From contig CM037843.1 in assembly GCA_021234535.1 (NCBI GenBank), positions 26,195,911-26,259,910 on the forward strand: a stretch of DNA of 64,000 bases, given 5' to 3'. A model generated the notes under the pieces. That model ran no database searches. It was not told the DNA's origin and was given only the letters and a program-made list of their open reading frames with translations. Within the stretch, counting starts at the first letter, position 1. Every line of letters starts with the position of its first letter. Source of the DNA: Stichopus chloronotus. Taxonomy: Eukaryota; Echinodermata; Holothuroidea; Aspidochirotida; Stichopodidae. This document shows positions 36,601 to 48,600 of the stretch, piece by piece. A program made the translations under genes and the position numbers.

Positions 36601-39600
36601 GATTAGTCACTAATATCTTCTGAAGTCTGTTCAACATCTTCATTATTACATTATGTGTTTATTTTCCTTTTGAGAAATGTGTTGTTTCACATATTTTCTT
36701 TGTGTACTATTTTTTTCTTTCTAAGTTTTAACAATGTCGAGAAGACTTGTATCAAATCCGCCTGCTGTAGGTAATAGTCACTAATATCAGTGTATGACTT
36801 CGAGGGTACCACCGAATAAAAAGAGGGTAAACGTTGACGGATAAAAAGATTCTAAATTTTGAGAGGTAAACACAGAACGTGCGTTCCGATGCATGTGAGC
36901 GCCTTTGCGCTTACGTATGCATGTTGTTTCAAACGCATGTTGTTGATCGGAGCTGCTGGTCGACGGTGCCGTCAACACTCTGCATGCCCTTCCTATGCTG
37001 CTACTGCTGCCACTTGCTCACAAACAGCTTTCCTCGCTGTCTGACATTTGGAGGGCTGAAACACCAGTCCTTCTGTATGTTACATTAGTCCAGCCAAAAT
37101 CTTTGAGAGCCGACAAAACTTCAAGAGGTAAAAATGCAGGTTAGTCTCTGCTGTATATTGAATTGTATCTGCCTGTCCACACCAATCAATTGGAAATGAA
37201 AATTAAATTGTTTTGATGACTGAGAAATGGTGGGATAATGGGATTCCACCCAAAAAAATAAAAAATAAAAAGGGCAAAATGTCGAGAATCACTTACAGAG
37301 CAGGCTTTGTTAGATTCCATGGTCCTAATTATGTATTAAAAAAAAATGATAGAAAATGTAGACAGCTAAGAATTGCAAATGATTTATGATTACATGGCAC
37401 TGACACATTGTCATCTTTTCTATAATTTGCCCATATTAGGAGGCAAGACAGACCCTATACAGAAGGACATCAGGTGTCACACCAGGTTAACAGAGGTCAG
37501 ATATTTTCATTCTGTTTCTCTGATTTGTAGTGTGATAGATTGCACTCGCCCTCTGGGGCAAGCACATTCCCCATCCTTTTGTGTTAGAATCATTGGTAGC
37601 TTTAGTTCAAACACTCACTTCTATTCTTTCATCAAGCTTTGCTGTTCTGATGGCCTAGGTAGTGGCGCCTAGTTGCTTTTCCTTTTCTTGAAACGAGAAA
37701 TAACATAAGGAATTAAGTAAGGTTTTCAGCCACTGAATGAGCCTGAATCGTTTCAATGGTCATTTCTTTTCGAGCAAGCAGAAAAATCGGTTAAATAAGC
37801 CAAAAATGCTGATTTTGAACAGTAGCAATTGGAACGGAGGAACATCGTGTATTTATCGCCCACGAAATCCTTCAGATGGGGATTGTGGGGGGGGGGGGGT
37901 GGAAGAGCCTACTGATATTCATGGAGTTGTAGATCATGTATTCTGTTGAAACTGTCAAAATAGATCGACGGACTACACAGCTTAGTGAAGGATAGTAGGG
38001 GAGGCCAAGTCGGTGGATAGGGAGAGGTCGTTGGATAGAAAGAAGATAAGATAGGTATGTATCCATTGCAACGAGAGATAACCAGGACAGATATTTTAAC
38101 TGCTTTCACAAACCGCTGTGCTTCGCTCACATGTCGATGTGTGGTCTTGTGTGATGTCTTCTTTGCTCTCTGGTGTGTGCTTTTCTTTTCCTATTTACTC
38201 AACAATTCCTGCTCTAACTGTTTGCTGTGAACTCATCTATTAATGCACAGATCGTGAATTTCCAAGTCAGCATGTTTATTACGTTTGTACTCACTGATGT
38301 ATTGCATTGTGTCATCAATTGTTTTATTTTCCCCACTCATGCCCCCCTCCTTTCCTCAGTTAATACTTGAGTCAAGCTGAGGGGCTGTGAGAGCAGGGAT
38401 GTGCTACCAGTGTCTCCCTGATGAGAGTCTATCCGATACAGCCTTTTGTTTGAGGGGGTAGCTGAAAGAAACTAGGTTCCAACACTGGATCATGAGCAAT
38501 TTCCGCTGTTCTTTTTTCACGTAGAGTATTCTTGTGAATGTGGCAGATCTGTCAAAAGTGTGCACAGTAGCAGCACTAACGCACCTGGGCTTTCTAAATT
38601 TCCTTTAGCAATTCAGCTCAAGTTGTCTTCAATATGAATATTGTGGGTCAATAAACCTCTCAAAACAACACGACAATTTTACTCGATTACTGTGCCACAG
38701 ATTTTCTTAAGATAACTGCATTTATCACACTACCACCATTTTGTTCACAAAATTTTGTGGAAGTATGTTTGGAATTTTAACCCTATACGTAGAAATGGCC
38801 GACATATTTTGAGCGTCACTCTTAAAAACGACATGAACCTCCTTTGCATGTTTGTTATGTAAATTGAAACCCATGTCATTAAAGTGATCCACTTTTGTCA
38901 TAACCTGCATAAAAAACACTTCAGTGCATTGCATGAAAGTATGCTTGCCTTTCTGTTCATCGTGGTGGAATAGTCTCGCCATCTTGACATGCAATGAATT
39001 CTTGCTGGCGGTGTGATGTGTACGTGACTAAACTCGGCTCTTCACTCTACCGTGCTAAAATGGTCAACCACTGCGCAGAGGACTGTTCGGTATCATGCAG
39101 TGTTAATGTGGTCAGAATGTAATTCTAAAACCAGTGACAAGCATCACCTGTTGCACAGAGATGCTGATCAGGAACAATGTGCATTGCAAAACAGTAAAGT
39201 ATTTATAATTTTTTTCCCCTTTTTTGTTGGTTTTATGTTTTGCCTTTTTTTTTGAGGGGGGGGGGTGCTTAAGGAGTGACAAAGATATAACATTGTTCTC
39301 TTGAAATTTGTCCATTGCCCTCACACTGCCTTGCAGTTCAGTCTGCTTTAACCATTGGCAAATGATAGATGGTCTTGAATTTTTTTTTTTGTCCATTGTG
39401 CCAGTTTTTTGGAGGTGGAGGATAAAGCAAGGACAGAGATAACAGAATTTTGTTTCCTTTTGCTAACATTTAACAAACTTCATGATAATTCTTACAGTTT
39501 TGTCAGATGGTTTACCATAAACAGAAAAGTAAAAATACTGTGCTTTTTTCTTTTCTTGGGAGTAAAGTGTTAAAACCCTCTCGTGGCTATGCTGGGATTC

Positions 39601-42600
39601 CAAAGGATAGCCACACTACATCTTGGAGGCTTTACTTTGCCATCATTTGGGTATTTGTTAAAAGGGATATTTAACAACACTACCATCACCTTTAATCTCT
39701 GACAGGGATGTAGGTAGGATAACCTTCAAATGTTAAAGTATTCACTGTATGATTCAATGATTGCAGCATCCTGACTTTTTGGGAAATGCAGATGGATTTG
39801 AATTTGAGCCTGTTTCTACTTTTGTTTCTCATGAGAAACTTCTGTTTCCATGGAGGTTATTCAAAACATTGATAAACTCATTGCTGTGATGTCTAGATTT
39901 CATGCATGGGCTACCTTCTATGAAGATGCTGCTCTTGATGTGGTATCTTAAGTGGTTTTCATGTATGTTGTAGCCCCCCCCAAAAAAAAAAATAACAAAA
40001 ACACTACAATTGTATTCAGAGCAAAGTAAATTCTAAATTGATTTTCCGAAGAATGAAAATGGAAATCTCAGTAATGGATGCAATTGAAGAAGTTTTGCCG
40101 CAATTACCATTCAAATTAGCCCTGTCCGGTGCCTATCACAATGGAAATAGTGCATTGCTGTCATGACAAAACAGTCTGTACTATCAGCCAGTGGCATTTT
40201 AATTACTGTAAACAGCTTCTGCGGTAATGTGTGACATTAATGTTGTGGGTATCACAAGCATTTTGTTCCATCTCTTTAGCTGAAAAAGGTAAGACTGCTT
40301 TTTATGCTCCGTCTGGATGCGTTTAATGTCGTCGCTGAAATGGAGGCATTGGCTATGCATGTTGATAGCATGTGCTTGGGTTAGGCTGCATTTTTGCTAA
40401 AACTTAAGGCTTTAATCTTTTGAAGTCAATCTTCTTGGTAACCCTGCTACCTACAACAGGTGAACAAATGGGAGACTACTGTAGTTGGGAAGATAATTAA
40501 ATTTTATGAAGGGAAATATTTTGAAAGAGAGTGGCTTACTTCATGTCAAAAAATCTGTTGCAGAGGTTTGACGAATGGTAGAATATGCCAGTGATTGACA
40601 ACTATAAGAGAAATCCTCTCTAAAGTAATATTAAAGAATTGTTAATATGCATCGTCTGCGTCAACTGTCTTTTATTATCACCTGGAGTCATCACTATTTG
40701 TTGTGTTTGGTGCAGAATAGCAGCTTGCTTTGAACTTACTTTTTGCTTAACGTGCATGTTGCGTCGATTTCCAGCGAAACAATTTCAATTTGGACCGAGC
40801 CTCTTTCTCTTCCAATTACTTTCATGTGTGCAACAACGACGTCAGCATAAACGTAGCTGACACAAATTTCTTTCACACCTTTCGTAAAACATCAAGAAGC
40901 TGAGACAGCTCATGGTCGTAACAGACCTTTGCAGAGATTTTTTTTTTACTGGTAAATAGCATAACTGGACAACACCCCCCCCCGGACAATCCTTCCCAGG
41001 ACAGTTTCCACCAACAAAATCCCCTCTTGGACAACTTCTCCCAGACAATTGCTTCAAGAAAAGAGGTTTAAGGAAAGAGGGGATTTGTCAGGGGGAATTG
41101 TCCGATGAACCAGTAAACAGCTGCTTTCAGATTCAGACCCCATACCCTTTAATTAACCTCAGTAAGTTTATAATCACACAAACAAAGGGAAAACATTTGG
41201 TTGGCATTCATTCATTCTTCATCTAGTTAATAATTTGACTTGATCAGTTGGGGGAGGATGGATTTCATTCTTTATTGAAAACTGATATACTTGCAGTTGA
41301 ACAAACCCTATTTTCAACATTTTTACCAGATTACCACTGCCTTTGTATATACCCTGGTTGATATGCTCAATTTGTTTCAGAAGTTTGGAAAAGAGTGTAA
41401 AGTTAAAACAGCAAACATTGACTGCCAATCTTTAAAGAGTAAGATACTCTGTGAACATTTGCAAAGCCAAATATTCTTATCTGGGTGAGTACTGTACGCG
41501 CATATGGGCACTTACGATTATCTGTACCGTAGACACCAGTGTTTGCAATGTGCCAAAAATTTGGATGTGGGTACTAGCAGTCCATTGATGATCAGGCATC
41601 CAATAAACTTAAAATGTAACTTACTTCAGGTCATAATGCAACGATTTGTTTTGCACTCATGGGTAACTAATTATATCCAGGTCCTGACATCATCAATTGG
41701 TTATTGTGGGAACCAGTGCAAAAACGAATAGCCACCTTGACGTACTAGCCATAGTGGATTCTTGTAACAGCTGTTGGCGTGGACCTCGCAAACATGACAT
41801 TGTACATACAAAGTGGTCAAGTTTGCCTGATGCAAGAAGATTCACACACAATGCAATAAGAAATTTGGTCAGAATTTTCATCCCTGAACTGGTACATATT
41901 GTTGGCCAGATTTTCATTATTTGCTCAGAATTGTATTAAGTATCATCAAGGGTGGACATCAGCATGGCCATGGAGAACTGAAGCTTTGCAGTGAAGACAA
42001 GCTAATAAAAAAAGCAACATCAGTGTACTACATATGTGTACCCTTGCTTGTTCAACTTACTCTAGCTACAGAGTACAGTATGACACCTTAGTGGCACATG
42101 TTAGTGGAATGACCCTTTATATAGAATGTCTGAGTGGGATAGTGACTGCAGTATCTTCAAATTTAGAAAGAAAAGCAAGCACCTATCATAATATCTATTT
42201 ATTCATCTGTTTCCAGTTTTCGTTCCACAGAAAACTTGAAATTGTGACACGCAACGATTCTAACTTTGGCATCTTGGGGGGGGGGGGGGTTATTACATTA
42301 ATTCACATGTTGACATTTATGTACGAGTTTTGGACAGAGAGGAGCCGAAATTCGGTTTGCATAAGAGTGATACCCAGTTACATGTCCGAGAAATGTGGGT
42401 GCTTGAAAATCTTAAACACAAAACAGGTCCCTGAAAAAGATTTGAATGCTGTCGTAACTTTATCAGTGGGGAAAAGCAGCACTGTTTATTGCTTTGTCTA
42501 TTGAAACATTGCCAGACAACATGACCAAGGTGTGGATGGTAACCCTCTGAAGAGGATAAAACATTGAACTGGACATGTTAGTTTTTGTTTCAATGCAAGT

Positions 42601-45600
42601 TAAATGCATGTTTATGTTTGAAATAGGTTTGCAAGTTTTAATAATCCAAAATGTCGACCCTTGGGCACACGTGACAGCCTAACTGATGGATTTTCCACAG
42701 GCAGAGAAATAATTATGTTCACAAAGTTCACACTGTTGTCATTGTGTCTGCAGGTTACATTAAAAATTAGCTCTTCTAGTCTGCAGGTTGGACATTCTCA
42801 TTACATGAAAATGTAAACTGTTCTTTTTTCAAGGAACAGATTTCCTCCATTTCACCGAAAAGAACAGTTACAATGTTTTTTGGTTTTTGCTGGTGGTGCG
42901 TGGTTCTGTAGTCCTCAAAGTTTCAAAAGTCCCTGCATACCTCATTAATGAGTATAACTCAGATTGAATGGTTCTTAAATACTTTGCTCACATCAAACCA
43001 GAAAGTGTTGCACTGTCGGTCTGTTGAAAGTTACAAAGTGCTTTCCTCTTTTTGATTTCTGGAATTAGAATGGTAAGTATTAAAACCATTAGCTTGAAAA
43101 TAACACGTCCAAATACTCACAGGGATCTATTTACAGACAATGCATATGTAGGGCAAATCACAGAGTGAAATGGTTTTTATTACATCCAGGATGTGGTTGG
43201 ATTTAAAACTTAGGAAGTAAACAAAAGAAAAAAAGGATATTATGCACTGACAGATTTGCGTAGATTTGACTTCACTGTTAAAATATTGTATTGAGCCATC
43301 TTGTTGTACTTTGTCATGAAATACGAGCTGTAGTTCTGTTGACTTCTTAAAGGTTGGAAATTCTGAAGCATTTCATTGTAACTCACCTAACAGTCTTTAA
43401 CCATATATTTAATCTGTACCGTGAAAGGATGGTACACTTGCTAGGAATATCAATAATACACATGCAGAGAAATAATTATTTTCACAAGTATTACATAGCT
43501 GTCATTATGTCTGCAGGTCAGATTAAAGTTTAGCTCTTCTAGTCTGCAAGTCGGACAATTTCATTACATGGACAGATAAAGTTTTTTTCTGGAAATTCTG
43601 AAAGTATTTTTTTTTTTTCAGAAACCCTGAAACATTTCACTGTAAATCACCTAACAGTCTGAATCGTTTACTTAATCTGTACTGTGAAAGGACAGTACAC
43701 TTGCCAGGAATACAAAATATTTTAATGTTAAATAACTGTGGACCACCTTCCAACAGTGACTCCCTTTGGGAGTATGTACATGCCATTAATTTGCACCATT
43801 AACAACTGCCGATATATATTGGCAAGTGATTGTAGCCTATACCTTGACAAGTATCTCATATATATGGACAAGCAGGACCATAGCCAATTCAGATGTCAAG
43901 GGGAGGGCAGAAGGAAATTATTGGCACATATGACGCGAATGATATTGTCACATCAAGAAATTTGAGAAGGGCAGAGAATATTTTAGAGAGAATTTTTACC
44001 CTCGTTGGTTCTTTGACTATGAGCCCGTGGGCAACTGCCTCATATGTGTACAAGTGACTCATATATTTACAAATGTCTACATTTGCCAGCAGTCGTTCAT
44101 TCCACTCCAAAGCCTGTAATACAGTCATCAGATCTCCGAGCAAATAACTCCCACTGTTTCTCCAGATGGCAGCAGACTTTTTCTCGAGTTGTTAGAGGTT
44201 ACTTTGTCACCATGGTCCATCACCAAGCAACACATTGCGGAGAGTAATTAGCCATGCTGGCACTCTGTGAGGTCAACGGTACATGTAAATATCATCTCCC
44301 TGTGACACATACCTGTGATGTAATATGTATTACGTTCCCGGCGGTGTGATAAGAAGTGAACAGGCTGGTTTTGGTCTTATTCAAAAGAAAAAAAGTCATC
44401 AGTGCCCCTGCCATTTGATGATCCTGCTGGTTTGACTTGACAGATCTTTCTAAATTAGAGGGACCGTCACTTGAAAGATGGGAATGTAAATAAAATTCCA
44501 TGCATTCCTTGGTTGGTGTCATACAAGTATTAAGTGATACAGATTTTCCCTCAGGTAATCGCATCACTGAGCTGCTTAAGCTGTCATGGTTTGTGGAATG
44601 TCCTGCTTCTCCATCGTAGGTAGCTCACGTAGGCCTCGTCAGCCGACTTTTTTGGATTGTTTAGTATTTTAGTTTTTAGTAGAGAGTGAGAAGATCTCTG
44701 GTAGAGTATGGAGATTTTTTACAGTGGTGTCAGCTTTAGAGGAAAGGGATGAGCTATTTGGATGAGTAGATGCACCAGAAGGACAGAAAAAAAGGAAAAA
44801 AAAAACAGTATTTTACCCAACCAAGTGATGTCGGTGCTCTGTGCTCAGATTTTGAATTTGTTTTCCTCTCATTGCCTGCTACAGTCACTTCTCCTCTCAA
44901 AGAGGAGGCATTGAGAGACATCTGGAGTTGTAGAGTTGTTATGCAGAGGCTCACTAAAATCCTTGAAGTACAGGCAAATGCAAAGTCCACACACCCACAC
45001 ACATGTAGTAATATGAAGAATGGTGCTTATATACACCAGTAGATCATTAATAAAACTTTCCTGTGTAGACATCTGAGTTCATCTCTTAGATTGTAGGCAA
45101 GAAATAAAAAATGATTGAAAAAAACAAAAAAAACAAAGGAGAAACCTCCCTACTTCATCTCAAAACAACCACAAAAAGCATTACTTTCATGGAAGCATAA
45201 ATTTTCTATATTTTTATGGACATAGAACCGTGGTGACTCTTGATATATAGCTGGACAATGTATCACGACGGCTGTTTCACAGTTAAGGTAATAGTCATGG
45301 GCTATTATTATGTGTCTGTCCCCATGGCTAAGAGCACTGAGTTGCTACGGGCACTCCCTGTCAATCACAAACTTCCTTGGACCACAGGCACTCGATGAAT
45401 GAAATCAAAGGGCATTCTTGACTTTGTTGCTAATCTGATCCCTTTGGGTCACAGTAAATCTTGCTTAAACTTAAAAAATTGGAGTGTCTGTAAAATTTGC
45501 CAAATTTTAAAGCAAGGCATCATGTTACCATCCATCCATCACATTGTTGAATTCGGAAAACTGAGAGGGCAAAACTTTTTAACTGAGGTAGCAGAGACTT

Positions 45601-48600
45601 AATTAGTGAACTTGTCAGAGGATGTAAAAAAATGAAAACAGAAAACAGCGCAACGTCTTCGTCTTAGAATCTTGTTTGTTCCCGCAGTTCTTCCCCTCCA
45701 TCTCAATTAAAGTGGTATCATCATCATCGTTGTCCTAGTGATCCTTCAAAATGATACTTCCAGATATTCAATCAAAGTAGAGAATGCAGAATTGCCTATT
45801 CAAATATTGATGTTGACTGTGTGTGTTGTAATTATGTAACAGTAACTGTGTCTGTAAAAGGGAGCTGTCCTGTGTAATCAGGCCATTGTCACTTAATTCT
45901 CTAATGATGCAATTATTGTAATACAACAGTTCCCTTGGTGGTGGAATGGTCATTAGCTGAAGCTGCATGTTAAATTTCAAGAGTATGATGAATCCTGTTA
46001 CAAACAAATTAGCAGAAACTAGTGTAGCCCACTTTCGATTTGTAAATTTAGAGCATTAAAATTGGTTCTTTTGAAGGGCGTGTTCGTGAAATTGAGGAGG
46101 TAAAAATTGAGCTGAAATTTGCAGTAAAAACTGAAATCTGAATGATTTGCAAATTATTATGTACAATTTTTGTCGCAGGCCCGTGTAACTCTTAAACAAG
46201 AAAAGAGGAAAATATCTATTTGCTGTTTGCTGAAGTAGATTTGAAAGAATTAGACCATTTCAAATAGGATTAATTTGACTGTTGCATATCGAGAAATGTT
46301 ACAGTATGATATAAAAATAATAGATGATTATCTCATATTCTGTGCTGATTTTGTTTTGAAATCTTCAGTATTATTGTGAAATGCAGTCAACATAATTGAC
46401 TGTTGGTAAAGTGATATCACTTTATTTGTGCCACCTTCCACTTCAGTGTACTAAGACGTGATTCCTCTGGCTGTCTCTTCTAAATACAGTACCTTAGAAA
46501 TTTACTGATAATAAATAAGTTACATACCTGATATAGCAACAAACTGGCAACTCTTCATCCACCTTTGCAACTGCTGACCCACCTTTACATTCATTCTTTT
46601 CACCCCCCCCTTTTTTTTGCCTCTTACATATTGAACGTCTCACCAGTTCATTATTGTAATTGTAAAGCATGAGAGAGACTAAAAGGGATGAAGAAAACAT
46701 GAGAGAGACTAAAAAGGATGAAGAAAAAAAGAATGAAGGGGAAATTATGACTTAAGTCACACATGCGTTGTGATGATAAATACCCGTGTTTATACTCTGA
46801 TGATACTATATGATACTATACTCAGATGTCTGCAAAACATGTCTGCAAAACACACAAGTAGGATAGACAATGTACTTTGCAAAGACAGGTGAAGACTCCA
46901 GTCTAGTGAACACTTGTTGCATTAGGTTGGATAAAGATGTCGGCATGTGGACCTGGTGAGCAAAAGATGAAAGACAGAGTACATTTGTATGAGTTCATTG
47001 AAACGGACATCGCCAGAGATCCGTCCTCCATCTCCATGCATCATCTTTTATTGTGATGATGGTGACAAGTTCCTCCATCAGCCATCATGCCTCCATCATT
47101 CCCATTGTGCTACTGCATTCATTCCGCCTTTCTGATCATCGTCGTCTTAAAGATTGATGAGTTGCAGTTTGCTCCTGATGATGAGGTAATTCCATTCTGC
47201 TATGACAGGTTTTTGAGAGATAACCACATCCCATGGTCATAATAGTATATCTTTCACCTTTATAACTTTTGAATTGATAGTGACAGTGCAAATCATCCTG
47301 AACTAGTTGAAACAGACCTGTCAACCTGTCTGACCTCCAAAATAGGGATAATCTACATTTTTCAGAGCCACAAAAAAAGGGAGATTAGCTAGGAAAAATA
47401 GGGAGGTTGGTAGTTTGTGACAGAAATGTTATACTATTGCAATGAGTTACCCAATACAGTAAGAGGAATTATCACATGCACATAGGAAGTGAAAATTGCC
47501 TTTGTTGTAGCCCTATTTCTGAGTATGGTGCAGTACCATGTACGTCATAATGTATATTCACATATAGCTGAGTGGCACATGCAAACTGACAAAGCAACTT
47601 GGTACTGTATTGGTGTAATTAATTAGTACTCTACCGTTTTACTCTGACAGCTGTAATTGTAGACAATAATTTGATTTTAGAATACACTACCTTTATTTAT
47701 GGACAGTTTGTCAAATAAGTTTAGTACAGTCAACTGAATGTTTTGGCTATTTTCCAAAATGTTGCAAATGGGAACATTGGGAAAAAAAATACTGTAAGAA
47801 CAGAATAAGTAACCTAGAGGCTGGGTGATCTGGACAAAAACTGGGAGTCTCTTGGTGAAATCGGAAGAGTTGAATGAAAATATTCCCTACACAAACAAGA
47901 AGCTGGAATTCCTCATATGTGGTCTGTTGTTACACGGTTACATGCTTGCCCCAAAACATGACTCCGTCCAGCTAAGCTGAACCACTGGCACTGAAACAAC
48001 TGGCATTGACAGCATCTCTGATGTTAAGTCATATGTTAGATGTCCAAATCTTATCAAAATGCTGCAGACACTTCTCCTCATTTTACCAATGTGGTCCAAT
48101 TAACTAACATGTCACAGTACACAGACTTTCAGCCACAAATATAGCTTCAATATGATGAAGATTAAGTAAGTCTGACCATTGCAGTGAAACAATTCAATTA
48201 CCATGTGTGGTTCCTGAGATATGAGCAGTTGAATTTGATAGATTTGTGACCGCAAGTTAATTTGAAGCAAGCAGGAATGGTGTCATCTCCCCACATCGAT
48301 GAAGCATTTTCTGTTTTTCTTTGAACTTTACACCAAATTTAATACTTCAATATCTAGTGTTATCATAATGTGACTGCATGAGGGGTATGATGGTTTTGCG
48401 ACCTTCACATGACCAGCACCTAAGCTGACCACCTGTTGATTTCAGGATTAAAATAATCAATTCAGTAATGAAGAAAACAAAAGACTCTCCATCAGCGTGA
48501 GCAGAAGATGGCACTCCTGCTTGCTTCAAGTACAATGTAGGTATCAAAGGGGGTGACTTCAACCGATAATATCTAGAGAGCTACGCATAGGAACTGAATG

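Noticed and set aside
36830..37080. CpG-richer patch in intron 11 with repeated GCATG motifs
   Set aside because: Considered as an alternative promoter or exon, but it lacks splice sites, an open frame or a motif cluster; probably an old repeat.
42034..42504. 156-codon plus-strand open frame in intron 12
   Set aside because: It crosses a poly-G run, has no recognisable domain, lacks splice sites of the right phase, and its composition matches the intron. Chance open frame.
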